The position numbers and the translations under genes are program-made. A stretch of DNA of 64,000 bases from Algoriphagus sp. (lineage in GTDB: Bacteria; Bacteroidota; Bacteroidia; Cytophagales; Cyclobacteriaceae), in NCBI RefSeq assembly GCF_030694375.1, contig NZ_JAUXYL010000024.1, positions 38,400 to 102,399 on the forward strand, given 5' to 3'. The notes under the pieces were generated by a model, which was not told the origin of the DNA, searched no databases, and saw only the letters and a list, made by a program, of their open reading frames with translations. Positions 16,225-26,240 of this stretch are shown here, one piece after another; the stretch's first letter is position 1; each line of letters begins with the position of its first letter.

Positions 16225-19200
16225 TTGGATCGTCAGTCCTTTATCAGCATTTACCAGTCAGACCCTATTTTTCAGACACTTGCCCATCAGCTAGCGTCTA
16301 CCGAAACGATTAAACTCCAACTTCGGGGACTATCAGGAAGCTTGGACATGGTTCTTTTAGCTTCTTATTTTGAAAAAAGTGGTGGTTTTCACCTCATCAT
16401 CGCTCAAGATAAAGAGGAGGCGGCCTACCTGAATTCAGATTTGCAAAACCTCCTTCACACGGAGGTTCACATGATTTTCCCCGGCAGTTTTAAACGCCCC
16501 TATCAATACGATGAAGTAGACAATGCCAATGTCCTGATGCGGGCCGAAATCCTGAACCATATTTTGGAGACAAAAGGAGAATCTCGCATAATCATCACTT
16601 ATCCAGAGGCACTCTACGAAAAAGTGATCAATAAGCGGTCACTCGTAGAAAACACCTTCTCGGTAAGAGTCGGTGAATCGGTCGATATGGAGTTTGTGTC
16701 AGAACTTTTGGCCAGCTATGATTTTGAGCGAACCGACTTCGTCTATGAACCCGGGCAATTTGCCATACGGGGAGGGATTCTGGATGTGTTTTCTTTCAGC
16801 AACGAGCATCCCTATCGCCTCGAACTTTTCGGCAAAGAAGTGGAAAGTATCCGAACCTTTGATCCGGAAACCCAACTTTCAATTGCAAGTGTGGAGTTGA
16901 TTTCCCTGATCCCAAATGTACAGACGAAGCTGCTTCAGGAGGTACGGCAATCATTTCTGAGCTTTCTGCCTGAAAACGCGACTATTTGGATCAAGGATTA
17001 TCAGCTGACAGTCGACGTGATGGATGAATCCTTTCACAAAGCTGAACAGGCATTTACCCAAATTGTATCCAAATCTCACACCGAAAATTTATTGCTGAAG
17101 CCTACAGATTTGTTTGATCGGGGAGCGGACTTTTCAGCCATCATCAGCAGATTTTCAAGTGTTGAATTTGGCAGGCAATTTTATTTGAAAACAGAAAATA
17201 AAATAAACTGGGAAAGTCAGCCTCAGCCCTCTTTCAATAAGAATTTCGACCTGCTCGTCGCCAATCTTTCAGACAACGAAAAGCAAGGGTTCACCAATTT
17301 AATTACGGCTGAGAACGAAAAGCAAATCGACCGGCTACTTGGAATTTTTCATGAATTGGATCCTACTCTTCATGTTCAAAGCATGCTTTTGGGGCTAAGG
17401 GAGGGATTTGTAGACAAGCAGGGAAAAATCGTATGCTACACCGATCACCAGTTATTTGAACGTTTTCACAGATATAAATCAAGGGCAAAAGCCAGTAAAT
17501 CCAAAGCCCTCACCATCAAGGAGCTGAAAGCCCTCCACCCCGGCGATTACATTGTTCACATTGATTATGGCGTTGGACGCTTTGCGGGTTTGGAAAAGGT
17601 CGACGTCAACGGCAAGATGCAAGAAGCTGTCCGACTGATCTTTCGGGATGATGACCTTTTGTACGTCAACATCCATTCCCTCCACAAAATCTCAAAATAT
17701 TCCGGTCAGGAGGGGCAAGTACCTTCCATGTCGAAATTGGGTTCTCCCGAGTGGGAAAACAAAAAATCCCGCGCCAAAAAACAGGTAAAAGACATTGCAA
17801 AGGATCTGATCGCGCTCTATGCCAAGCGAAGATCTGCACATGGGTTTGCCTTCTCGAGAGATTCTGTTTTACAGGTGGAATTGGAATCTTCCTTCATCTA
17901 TGAAGATACGCCTGATCAGGCTTTGGCCACTTCAGATGTCAAATCTGATATGGAAAAAACATATCCAATGGACCGATTGGTATGTGGAGACGTGGGATTC
18001 GGAAAGACTGAAGTCGCCATCCGTGCGGCCTTTAAAGCAGTCAATGACCGCAAGCAAGTGGCCATTTTGGTCCCAACCACCATTTTGGCAATGCAGCATT
18101 TCCACACCTTCAGCGAAAGATTGGAAAATCTTCCTGTCAAGGTGGAATACATCAACCGTTTTCGCTCTGCTAAAGAAATAAAGGAAATCATTGCTCAGGT
18201 GAAAACCGGCGAGATCGACATCCTGGTTGGCACACATAAAATCGTCAATAAAGACATCGTTTTTAGAGATCTCGGTCTGTTGATCATCGATGAGGAGCAG
18301 AAGTTTGGTGTCAAAGTCAAAGACCAACTCAAAAACCTGAGAGTCAATGTGGATGTACTAACACTGACCGCTACCCCTATCCCCAGAACCCTGCACTTCT
18401 CGCTGATGGGTGCACGGGATCTTTCTGTGATTGCTACTGCTCCCCCCAATCGACAACCTGTCACCACCGAAGTCCAGACCTTCCAAGAGCCTGTGATCCG
18501 TGATGCCGTTGCTTATGAGTTGAGAAGAGGAGGGCAGGTTTTCTTTGTGCACAATCGTGTCGGGGAGATTGACAGCATTGCCAACCTGATCATGAAGCTG
18601 GTGCCGGATGCCCGAGTTATCAGTGCTCATGGTCAAATGGATGGTAAAAAGCTTGAAAAAGTAATGGTAGATTTCATCAATCATGAATATGACGTATTGG
18701 TCTCTACCAATATCATCGAGTCAGGACTGGATATTCCGAATGCCAATACGATCATCATCAACCGGGCCCACATGTTTGGATTGAGCGACTTGCATCAGAT
18801 GCGTGGCCGGGTAGGGCGAAGCAATAAAAAAGCATTCTGCTACCTTTTGACCAGTCCGATGTCAGGTTTGACTGCGGAGGCCAGAAAAAGGCTTCAAACC
18901 TTGGAGGAGTTTTCGGATTTAGGTGACGGATTCAAAGTAGCGATGAAAGATCTGGACATTCGGGGAGCGGGAAATTTACTGGGTGCCGAGCAAAGCGGAT
19001 TTATCACAGATCTGGGATTTGAGATGTATCATAAAATTCTCGATGAAGCTGTACAGGAATTGAAGGAAAATGAATTTGCCGCACTTTTTGAAACAGATTT
19101 GAGCGAAAGAGTGAAGGTATTGGTTCAGGATTGTACCATAGAAACCGACTTGGAACTGTTGATTCCTGAAACATACGTGACCAATATCAGTGAACGTTTG

Positions 19201-19575
19201 GGGCTATATTCCAAACTCGATGCAATCAAAAATGAAGAAGATCTCACCAAGTTTTCGCTAATGCTTCAGGATCGTTTTGGTCCATTCCCACAGGCAGTCA
19301 GTGACTTAATGGAGACAGTTCGTTTACGTTGGTTAGCAGAAAAGCTTGGAATTGAGAAGCTTGTCTTGAAAGGAAGGCAAATGAAGTGCTATCTTTTGCC
19401 CTCCAATCGAGATGACTTCTATTCCTCCTCTGCTTTTGGTAAAATCATGAAGTTTGCACAAGTCCATAGTAAGCAGTGTAAAATAAAAGAACACAAAAAC
19501 CGTTTGATTCTTACCATCGAAGGAGTCCCGACCATTCAAAAGGCCCAAAAGGTTCTTTTGGAAATGAGTTTATAA
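16225..19575 (+). CDS. mfd: Transcription-repair coupling factor Mfd
   Basis: About 1116 residues from a TTG start at 16225 (LDRQSFISIYQSDPIFQ). No ATG precedes conserved sequence except one at 16048, which would read through the divergent oxidase gene and its promoter. Domains in order: UvrB-like D1/D2, the CarD-like RNA-polymerase-interacting domain (LHPGDYIVHIDYGVGRFAG), the RecG-like helicase with Walker A GDVGFGKTEVA (about 590-600) and DEEQ, helicase C with ESGLDIPNANT and QMRGRVGRS, and the C-terminal TRCF domain. It displaces RNA polymerase stalled at lesions and recruits UvrA. Confidence 0.95.
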   Translation: MDRQSFISIYQSDPIFQTLAHQLASTETIKLQLRGLSGSLDMVLLASYFEKSGGFHLIIAQDKEEAAYLNSDLQNLLHTEVHMIFPGSFKRPYQYDEVDNANVLMRAEILNHILETKGESRIIITYPEALYEKVINKRSLVENTFSVRVGESVDMEFVSELLASYDFERTDFVYEPGQFAIRGGILDVFSFSNEHPYRLELFGKEVESIRTFDPETQLSIASVELISLIPNVQTKLLQEVRQSFLSFLPENATIWIKDYQLTVDVMDESFHKAEQAFTQIVSKSHTENLLLKPTDLFDRGADFSAIISRFSSVEFGRQFYLKTENKINWESQPQPSFNKNFDLLVANLSDNEKQGFTNLITAENEKQIDRLLGIFHELDPTLHVQSMLLGLREGFVDKQGKIVCYTDHQLFERFHRYKSRAKASKSKALTIKELKALHPGDYIVHIDYGVGRFAGLEKVDVNGKMQEAVRLIFRDDDLLYVNIHSLHKISKYSGQEGQVPSMSKLGSPEWENKKSRAKKQVKDIAKDLIALYAKRRSAHGFAFSRDSVLQVELESSFIYEDTPDQALATSDVKSDMEKTYPMDRLVCGDVGFGKTEVAIRAAFKAVNDRKQVAILVPTTILAMQHFHTFSERLENLPVKVEYINRFRSAKEIKEIIAQVKTGEIDILVGTHKIVNKDIVFRDLGLLIIDEEQKFGVKVKDQLKNLRVNVDVLTLTATPIPRTLHFSLMGARDLSVIATAPPNRQPVTTEVQTFQEPVIRDAVAYELRRGGQVFFVHNRVGEIDSIANLIMKLVPDARVISAHGQMDGKKLEKVMVDFINHEYDVLVSTNIIESGLDIPNANTIIINRAHMFGLSDLHQMRGRVGRSNKKAFCYLLTSPMSGLTAEARKRLQTLEEFSDLGDGFKVAMKDLDIRGAGNLLGAEQSGFITDLGFEMYHKILDEAVQELKENEFAALFETDLSERVKVLVQDCTIETDLELLIPETYVTNISERLGLYSKLDAIKNEEDLTKFSLMLQDRFGPFPQAVSDLMETVRLRWLAEKLGIEKLVLKGRQMKCYLLPSNRDDFYSSSAFGKIMKFAQVHSKQCKIKEHKNRLILTIEGVPTIQKAQKVLLEMSL

Positions 19576-19595
19576 GAAATTTATCAAAATTTAAC

Positions 19596-19611
19596 TGGCA
19601 TAAATATTGCA
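19596..19611 (+). promoter_or_regulatory. Sigma-54 (RpoN) promoter upstream of the gldJ-like gene
   Basis: TGGCATAAATATTGCA agrees at every fixed position with the sigma-54 consensus TGGCAYRNNNNTTGCW, including the strict GG-N10-GC spacing. Predicted transcription start is about 19623, 130 bp before the ATG at 19753. No enhancer-binding regulator is encoded nearby. Confidence 0.6.
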
Positions 19612-19752
19612 TTTTCGATTATGAATTTTGTTGAATTTGCCTCAAATGATTCAATTGGGGCCATTTTGAATAAACCTGAAAATTGAAAAGCGTTGGAAGT
19701 AGGTTCCAATGCATCTATATTAGCATTCTGAAATAGACCAAAACATCAAAAT

Positions 19753-20976
19753 ATGCGTCTGAATAACAAATCATGGGGAATGTGGACAACAGCTTTTTTG
19801 CTGGTTTCCGCTACTGTATTATCCTCCTGTAACAAAACTCCAGGGTATGGCCGAAGAACCGCCGACAAACCTGGTAAGAAAAGTGCTACTACCGGAGCAG
19901 CATTTTCTTTTGAGGAAAATGATTCTACAAACTTTTTTGTTTCCAAAAGAGCAGAGCAAATTCCCGGTCCAAACTTGAAGTTTATTCAGGGCGGCCGTAC
20001 CGTATTGGGTTCACAGGAAGAGGACGTAATGGCTTTTAGAGATAACTTGGAGAGAACTGTTTCGATCGCCAATTTTTACATGGATGAAACCGAAATCACC
20101 AATAATGATTACCGGGAATTTTTGTTTGACATGAAGAAAAAAGTGAGTGCTGATTCGCTTTTGAAACTCGAACCTTCTGAAGCAGTCTGGGCGAGTGCAA
20201 TGTCCTTCAATGACTTGTATCAATCATACTATTTTAGATTCCCTGGCTTCAACTTCTACCCTGTGGCAGGAGTATCCTGGAAACAAGCAAGCGTATATTC
20301 AAAATGGAGAACTGATTTCGTTCAGGATTTAGTTCGTAAGGAAAGAGGCATTGATTCATCCTTCACTAAAGTTCAATTAATAGAACGAGGAGTAGCAATG
20401 GCAGATTTTAGACTTCCAAACGAAGCTGAATGGGAATATGCCGCCAAAGCGATGATCGGAACTCAATATTTGGATGAAAATCAGGAATATGGCCGAATCT
20501 ATCCTTGGGATGGTCGTGGCGTCCGTAATCCCTACAACGTAAAGCGAAAAGGTAAGCAGGGAGATTTCCTTGCTAACTTTAAGCGGGGACGAGGTGACTA
20601 TGCTGGTATCTCAGGTAATCAAAGGAACGATGGAGACATTCTTCCAACCAACGTGTATGATATGGCTCCAAATGATTTTGGTCTTTATCACATGGCAGGT
20701 AACATGAACGAGTGGGTTTATGACATCTACAGGCCGATGACTTTTCAGGATTCAGATGATCTTAACCCTGTGAGAAAAGATGGTGTGTATGACGAAGAGG
20801 AAAATTATGAGACTTCTTTATTTACGGACCAAATCAGGGTATATAAAGGTGGTTCTTGGAAGGATGTGGCCTATTGGTTGGCACCCGGTACACGTAGATT
20901 TATGCACCAAGATTCTGCCACAAACCACATCGGATTCCGTTGTGCAATGATCTCCATTGGTGAAAAAGGAAAATAA
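19753..20976 (+). CDS. gldJ: Gliding-motility/type IX secretion lipoprotein, GldJ-like (FGE-sulfatase fold)
   Basis: 407 residues: lipobox cysteine C26 (TVLSSC), a low-complexity linker, and a formylglycine-generating-enzyme (SUMF1) fold at about 75-403 with FYMDETEITNNDYREFL, RLPNEAEWEYAAKA, LYHMAGNMNEWVYD and the terminal YKGGSWKDVAYWLAPGTRR then GFRCAM. GldJ and GldK share this fold; the C-terminal block reads closer to GldJ as I remember it. It lacks catalytic use in this family and acts as an outer-membrane structural lipoprotein of gliding and type IX secretion. Preceded by a sigma-54 promoter match and followed by a terminator. Confidence 0.8.
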   Translation: MRLNNKSWGMWTTAFLLVSATVLSSCNKTPGYGRRTADKPGKKSATTGAAFSFEENDSTNFFVSKRAEQIPGPNLKFIQGGRTVLGSQEEDVMAFRDNLERTVSIANFYMDETEITNNDYREFLFDMKKKVSADSLLKLEPSEAVWASAMSFNDLYQSYYFRFPGFNFYPVAGVSWKQASVYSKWRTDFVQDLVRKERGIDSSFTKVQLIERGVAMADFRLPNEAEWEYAAKAMIGTQYLDENQEYGRIYPWDGRGVRNPYNVKRKGKQGDFLANFKRGRGDYAGISGNQRNDGDILPTNVYDMAPNDFGLYHMAGNMNEWVYDIYRPMTFQDSDDLNPVRKDGVYDEEENYETSLFTDQIRVYKGGSWKDVAYWLAPGTRRFMHQDSATNHIGFRCAMISIGEKGK

Positions 20977-20997
20977 AAATTAAATGTAATAAAAGTG

Positions 20998-21030
20998 AGC
21001 CTGGCCCAAAATGCCGGGCTTTTTTGTTTT
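20998..21030 (+). terminator. Terminator of the gldJ-like gene
   Basis: AGCCTGGC (20998-21005) pairs with GCCGGGCT (21013-21020) with one G-T pair, and is followed by TTTTTTGTTTT. Confidence 0.8.
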
Positions 21031-21154
21031 AATGGCATAATTAGTCAAAACATCAGGAAACTCCACTTTCCCTCCAATTTTTACCATTGGCGTATTTCAA
21101 TCCTTGACTTCTAAAATTCAAGAGTATTTTCATGCAGAATTAACCCAAATTAAT

Positions 21155-23590
21155 ATGTATAAACTCTTAACTAAATCAATTTTGGCGCTCGCTTTATTCG
21201 GAGCGTGCCTTGGGTCCAATTTTGCACAGACTACTTATCAGACTCCACCCAAGGCTATAGCCGATTTGGTCAATGCACCAAGTACCCCTTCGGTTGTTTT
21301 TAGCAAAAATGGAGATTGGATGATGTTACTTGAACGGGCAGGGAATCCTTCCATCGAAGATCTGTCTCAGCCTGAGCTTCGTATCGCCGGTCTGCGTATA
21401 AATCCAGCCACCTCCGGACCAAGTAGAACCGGCAGTGTGGAAAATCTGAAAATTAAAATGACCAAGGGAGGAGAAGAAGTCCAAATCAAAGGACTCCCAA
21501 CAAATCCAAAAATGAACGGTTTTTCGCTTTCCAGAGATGATAATTATGTGGCTTTTACGCAGACTGAAGCTAATGGGATCAGTCTTTGGGTGATAGATAT
21601 AGCCACCTTCGAAGCTCGTAAACTCACTGAGAGCATTTTAAATGAAATCGTGGGAGGAAGCTTTGCCTGGACTCCGGACAATCAAATTTTAATTAAAGCC
21701 GTCAATCCAGTACGGGGAGAAATTCCAAAAGCTCCCCTAGCTCCGGCCGGACCAATAATTCAGGAGACTTCAGGCAATGCAGCTCCAAGCAGAACCTATC
21801 AGGATTTGCTTACTAACCCACATGACGAGGCACTGTTTGCCTATTTCATGAGCTCCCAGCTAATGATGGTTAATTTGGATGGAACTAAAAAGCCAATCGG
21901 CCCGGCAGGTATGATCAAGTCAATGGATCTATCTCCCGACGGATCCCATCTAATCGTCGAAACTGTCAAAAAACCTTTTTCATATCTGGTACCTGCAAAC
22001 CGCTTTCCTTATGATGTGGAAATTTGGACCAAAGCAGGACAAAAGGTAAAAACTTTGGCACAAATTCCATTGGATGAAAATCGTCCCACAGGTTTTGATG
22101 CCACTGTCGCAGGCCCCCGCAATATCAATTGGAGAGCAGATCAACCCGCCACATTATATTGGGTGGAGGCTCAGGACGGTGGGGATCCCAAAGTTGAAAT
22201 TGCAGAGCGAGAAATTATTTACACGCTAAAAGCTCCATTTACGGGAGTTAAACAAAAGCTGGCGAGCACTCCCTACCGATTTGGCGGCATCGCCTGGTCG
22301 GACGATAACTTTGCTATCCTTTCGGAAAGCTGGTCTAAAACAAGAATGGATCGGAAATCCGTGATTAATCCATCCAATGCAGGGCAATCTCCAAAAGTAA
22401 TTATTGATCGTTCATCGGATGATATTTACAATGATCCGGGAAATCCTGTCTACACCGTGAACAAATTTGGTCAGCGTGTCCTTCTTCGTAAAGGTGATCT
22501 GGTCTATATGACAAGCGAGGGTGGTTCACCGGATGGTAGCATGCCTTACCTTTCTGCTTTTGACACCAAGAATAAAACAGAGAACATCCTCTGGAGATCA
22601 CAGGCTCCGTACTACGAGCGGGTAGTCAAAGTACTGGATGAAGATGCATCAGAGTTTATTACACTAAAAGAAAGTACAGATCTTCAGCCTAATTATTGGC
22701 TGATCAATACCAAAAAAAGGATCGCCCCGCTTCAGGTGACCAACTTTGCTCATCCCTACGAATCCATCAAAGGAATAAAGAAGCAATTGGTCACTTACAA
22801 AAGAAAAGACGGACTGAGCCTTTCCGCGGTGGTTTACACGCCTGCGGGATACGATGCCACAAAAGACGGAACACTTCCCGTCTTAATGTGGGCCTATCCC
22901 CGTGAGTATAAATCAGCCGAAATCGCCGCGCAAGTCAGAGGCTCCAAATATGCCTTTACCAGATTAAGCTGGGGTTCGCCGATCTACTGGGTGACGCGTG
23001 GCTATGCGATCATGGATCAGACCGAAATGCCGATTGTGGGCGAAGGTGAGGAAGAACCCAACGATTATTTCATCGAACAGTTAGTGGCCAATGCCGAAGC
23101 TGCCATCGATCAGATCGTTGGAATGGGCATCGGGGATCGAATGAGAATCGGAGTCGGTGGACACTCATATGGCGCATTTATGACGGCAAACCTGCTTTCT
23201 CATACCAATTTGTTTGCCGCAGGAATTGCACGAAGTGGCGCGTATAACAGAACTTTGACTCCTTTTGGATTTCAATATGAGCAGCGAACGTATTGGGAAG
23301 CTCCGGAAGTGTATTTCAATATGTCCCCATTCTCCTATGCCCACAAAGTGGAGACTCCGATTCTCCTGATTCACGGCGAAGCGGACAACAACTCCGGAAC
23401 GTTTCCGATTCAATCCGAGCGGTACTATAATGCGCTGAAGGGCCATGGGGTCACTACCCGCCTGGTATTCCTCCCACACGAAAGTCATGGCTATGCGGCC
23501 AAAGAATCCATCCTTCATACGCTTTGGGAAATGGATACCTGGTTAGAGAAGTTTGTGAAGAATAAAAATCAATTGGATACGAAGAAGTAA
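21155..23590 (+). CDS. Secreted S9 prolyl-oligopeptidase-family peptidase (glutamyl endopeptidase-like)
   Basis: About 811 residues with a signal peptide (MYKLLTKSILALALFG...FAQ). The N-terminal two thirds form a beta-propeller; the C-terminal alpha/beta-hydrolase domain has the catalytic Ser S671 (GGHSYGAF), Asp D744 (GEADNNSG) and His H778 (ESHGY). The sequence around the catalytic residues resembles the plant-chloroplast glutamyl endopeptidase branch of S9. The ATG at 21155 begins the signal peptide; upstream in-frame codons are unlikely. It probably degrades peptides in the periplasm. A strong terminator follows. Confidence 0.88.
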   Translation: MYKLLTKSILALALFGACLGSNFAQTTYQTPPKAIADLVNAPSTPSVVFSKNGDWMMLLERAGNPSIEDLSQPELRIAGLRINPATSGPSRTGSVENLKIKMTKGGEEVQIKGLPTNPKMNGFSLSRDDNYVAFTQTEANGISLWVIDIATFEARKLTESILNEIVGGSFAWTPDNQILIKAVNPVRGEIPKAPLAPAGPIIQETSGNAAPSRTYQDLLTNPHDEALFAYFMSSQLMMVNLDGTKKPIGPAGMIKSMDLSPDGSHLIVETVKKPFSYLVPANRFPYDVEIWTKAGQKVKTLAQIPLDENRPTGFDATVAGPRNINWRADQPATLYWVEAQDGGDPKVEIAEREIIYTLKAPFTGVKQKLASTPYRFGGIAWSDDNFAILSESWSKTRMDRKSVINPSNAGQSPKVIIDRSSDDIYNDPGNPVYTVNKFGQRVLLRKGDLVYMTSEGGSPDGSMPYLSAFDTKNKTENILWRSQAPYYERVVKVLDEDASEFITLKESTDLQPNYWLINTKKRIAPLQVTNFAHPYESIKGIKKQLVTYKRKDGLSLSAVVYTPAGYDATKDGTLPVLMWAYPREYKSAEIAAQVRGSKYAFTRLSWGSPIYWVTRGYAIMDQTEMPIVGEGEEEPNDYFIEQLVANAEAAIDQIVGMGIGDRMRIGVGGHSYGAFMTANLLSHTNLFAAGIARSGAYNRTLTPFGFQYEQRTYWEAPEVYFNMSPFSYAHKVETPILLIHGEADNNSGTFPIQSERYYNALKGHGVTTRLVFLPHESHGYAAKESILHTLWEMDTWLEKFVKNKNQLDTKK

Positions 23591-23602
23591 TCTCAAAACA
23601 CC

Positions 23603-23645
23603 AAAAAAGCCCTGTCTGATTTCAATTTTCAGACAGGGCTTTTTT
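23603..23645 (+). terminator. Strong terminator after the S9 peptidase
   Basis: 17-bp perfect arms, from AAAAAAGCCCTGTCTGA (23603-23619) to its complement at 23629-23645, ending in a T run. The A run on the left makes it potentially bidirectional. Confidence 0.9.
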
Positions 23646-23934
23646 AATACAAAAACCCAAGCAGCTAAAGTGGAATGGCATTTTTACATTTTACCCCTTA
23701 TAAAAGGCAAAAGAAATCCGCTGGAGGTTTGGAAACATAGCTTTAAATCTATGAATGGAATTTTAAAAGCTCTTTCCATAATTCAAGGCAAACATTTCAA
23801 CCATTAAGGAATCAAGAAAATTAAACGCCTCAAATCACCACTTCAGCTCAATCCCTAAAACTTAATTCCCTAAATTTTCTAAATGGTTATTCAGAATCTG
23901 CGCAAATCTGTGTCATCTGCGAGAAAAGTAAATT
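23646..23934. other. Gene-free stretch between convergent genes
   Basis: No coding sequence seen. It holds one copy of a short element also found at 31618 and 44410 (GGCATTTTTACATTTTACCC at 23677-23696). At 23891-23930, abutting the uppP stop, it holds a TCTGCG/TCTGTG-rich element of a type I recall from many Bacteroidota intergenic regions. Confidence 0.5.
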
Positions 23935-24717
23935 TCAGCCCAAATCCGTCCCCCACATAAAGATCAAAAATAAGATCCCTAGTGCTATCCGATACCAGCC
24001 AAAAGCGGTAAATCCGTGATTAGAGACATATTTCAAAAACAGCTTCACTGCAATCCAGGCTGCAATGAAGGCAACCACAAAACCCACTCCCAGCATAAGC
24101 AATTGTCCTTCGGTGAAGGTCAATTCAGACTTGAGAAGATCATATCCGCCAGCGGCCATCATAGTCGGCACAGCCAATAGAAAGGAAAACTCCGTCGCCT
24201 GCTTCTTATCCAGCCCATTGAACACCCCACCGATAATCGTCGCTGCGGCACGGGAAGTCCCCGGCACCATGGAGAGGCACTGACAAAGGCCGATAAAAAA
24301 TGCATTTTTATAGGACATGTCCTCCACCTCGGCCAGGTCAGACTTCTGAGCAATCACTTTTTTGTCAATGAGAATCAAGAAAACACCACCCAAAATCAGC
24401 GATACCGAAACCACAATCGGATTAAACAAATATGCTTTGATGTATGGATAAGCCACAAGCCCGACAATCGCGGTTGGCAAAAAAGCCGCAAAAAGCTTCA
24501 GGTAAATGTCAATACTTTTGAAAAATCGCTTGATGTACATCAAGGCAATGGCCAAAATCGCTCCGAGCTGGATGAAAACTTCAAACGTCTTGACAAACTC
24601 ATCTTCGTGAATTCCCATCGCTGCCGACACCAAAATCATGTGTCCCGTGGATGAAATGGGCAAAAACTCAGTCAGGCCTTCGACGATGGCGATGATGATG
24701 GATTGAAAAAGGGTCAT
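23935..24717 (-). CDS. uppP: Undecaprenyl-diphosphate phosphatase
   Basis: A 260-residue polytopic membrane enzyme that recycles the lipid carrier for peptidoglycan and O-antigen by hydrolysing undecaprenyl pyrophosphate. Family motifs are intact: EGLTEFLPISSTGH (E13, E17, H26) and PGTSR (R156) followed by AAATIIGG. Length matches BacA/UppP proteins. It stands alone, with the convergent S9 peptidase on one side and a 288-bp gap on the other in which I see no other gene. Confidence 0.95.
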   Translation of the reverse strand: MTLFQSIIIAIVEGLTEFLPISSTGHMILVSAAMGIHEDEFVKTFEVFIQLGAILAIALMYIKRFFKSIDIYLKLFAAFLPTAIVGLVAYPYIKAYLFNPIVVSVSLILGGVFLILIDKKVIAQKSDLAEVEDMSYKNAFFIGLCQCLSMVPGTSRAAATIIGGVFNGLDKKQATEFSFLLAVPTMMAAGGYDLLKSELTFTEGQLLMLGVGFVVAFIAAWIAVKLFLKYVSNHGFTAFGWYRIALGILFLIFMWGTDLG

Positions 24718-25005
24718 GGACAGGTAATTTTTTGATCCTGCAAAACTAGCAAACCCATTGGGAAGCCAAGGACATTTGACCTAAGGAATTTCAATCCCAA
24801 AGAAATTAACTGGGAGAACTTGGCTGATCAGAAAAAATTTGATGGAATAAACCTAAATTCATATTGAGAAGTAACCTGGATCCTCTACCCGGAAAAGTAC
24901 CCTGTGAAGTCTGCTTCTATCCCAAATAACAGAAACTTGGGATTTCAGGTCTGAAGAAATACAACCTCGAAATGAACGTATTAACTTGGAAAAACTCATT
25001 TTGCC

Positions 25006-25458
25006 ATGAAAAACATATTTGATCCCCCTGTCACAGCTGAACTTATTTCCAGAATAAATCAACTCAAGCCCGAAACTCCCGCACTGTGGGGCAAAATGAC
25101 TGTGGATCAAATGCTCGCCCATTGCTGTGTAGCCTATGAAATGGCTTTTACCAATAAGCACCCAAAGCCGAATGCCTTCTTGCGATTTCTGTTAAAAGCA
25201 TTTGTGAAAAAAGGAGTGGTGAATGAAGTACCTTACTCAAAAAACATCCGAACTGCTCCTGCCTTTATTATCACGGAAAGAAAGAATTTCGAAGAAGAAA
25301 AAGCCAGATTGATCACCTATCTGGAGCATACCCTTTCGCTGGGTCGAGATCATTTCGAAGGAAAAGAATCACTTTCTTTTGGCCCAATGACCGCTCAGGA
25401 GTGGAACAATCAATTCTACAAGCATCTGGATCATCATTTGACACAGTTTGGGGTGTAG
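25006..25458 (+). CDS. DUF1569 (DinB-like four-helix) protein
   Basis: 150 residues matching the DUF1569 pattern: PALWGKMTVDQMLAHCCVAYEMA near the N-terminus and WNNQFYKHLDHHLTQFGV at the end, with conserved His residues that in the DinB superfamily bind a divalent metal. No signal peptide. Function is unknown; relatives of the fold include thiol-S-transferases such as BstA-like enzymes. It is a single gene with no obvious partner. Confidence 0.78.
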   Translation: MKNIFDPPVTAELISRINQLKPETPALWGKMTVDQMLAHCCVAYEMAFTNKHPKPNAFLRFLLKAFVKKGVVNEVPYSKNIRTAPAFIITERKNFEEEKARLITYLEHTLSLGRDHFEGKESLSFGPMTAQEWNNQFYKHLDHHLTQFGV

Positions 25459-25541
25459 CGGCATCCAATTCCAATCCCATAAAACATCCTTTTATCTGAA
25501 ATTTCTTGTGCGTGATGAATCGGAAAGGTTAATTTACAGGT

Positions 25542-26201
25542 ATGACTAGATTTAAATGTATTCCACTATTCTTCCTTATCGTATTCACTTTTTTTCAACC
25601 TCTTTTTTCCCAATCCCAAAATTCTGGTTTAGCACAATGGGAGGTATTAATTACGCGACAAATCAAATATCCCATCGAAGCGCTCCGCGCTAGAAAAGAA
25701 GGCGTTGTTGTGGTTTCTCTCGGTACAGATGAAAAAGGAAATCTGGGAGAAATAAATTTAGAGAAAAAAGCAGCACCCTATTTTGATGATCAGGTTTTGG
25801 CGGCTGTGGAATCGATGCGTCATCTGTGGTCACCCAATATGCTTGAGGATCGCAAGGCCGGAGGGACCTATTTTTTAGTATACAATTTCATTATGATTCA
25901 AGAGGGGACTAGTGGAAAACAAGAAAGAATCAAATCAGCCATTAACCTGATACAAAAAGGCAAGGCAGACAAGGCTCTTAAAATTGCTGATCGGCTGGTT
26001 AATGAAAATCCCTATGATACCAAAAGCCTGGAATTACGCTCGCAAATTCATCGTCAACTCGGTATGGAAGAAGAGGCAACAACAGATCTCTTAGCTTATC
26101 AAAAATTGCAAATCCAAGTACTCAATCAAATTGACATCAAGGTTTTTGGACAGGTAAGCACCCGTCAGGTAACAGGGACTATACCCAGTAGATCTTTTTG
26201 A
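25542..26201 (+). CDS. Secreted TonB-C-terminal-domain-like protein with TPR-like tail
   Basis: 219 residues: a signal peptide (FIPLFFLIVF-type hydrophobic core, cleaved near SQSQ), then a TonB C-terminal-like fold at about 33-120 (ITRQIKYPIEALRARKEGVVVVSLGTDEKGNL). A TPR-like helical segment follows at about 128-200 (INLIQKGKADKALKIADRLVNENPYDTKSLELR). It lacks the Pro-rich spacer and cytoplasmic ExbB/D-binding anchor of a true TonB, so it is probably a periplasmic or surface protein that borrowed the domain. The gene is 39 bp upstream of an NlpE-like lipoprotein gene on the same strand. Function unknown. Confidence 0.72.
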   Translation: MTRFKCIPLFFLIVFTFFQPLFSQSQNSGLAQWEVLITRQIKYPIEALRARKEGVVVVSLGTDEKGNLGEINLEKKAAPYFDDQVLAAVESMRHLWSPNMLEDRKAGGTYFLVYNFIMIQEGTSGKQERIKSAINLIQKGKADKALKIADRLVNENPYDTKSLELRSQIHRQLGMEEEATTDLLAYQKLQIQVLNQIDIKVFGQVSTRQVTGTIPSRSF

Positions 26202-26240
26202 ATTTTGCTGTAACTTCGATTCTTTAAAATCAATAATTTG

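Noticed and set aside
23935..25005. Further sigma-54 promoters elsewhere in intergenic gaps
   Set aside because: Several TGGCA boxes exist (for example near 970 and 23676), but none has TTGC at the required spacing.
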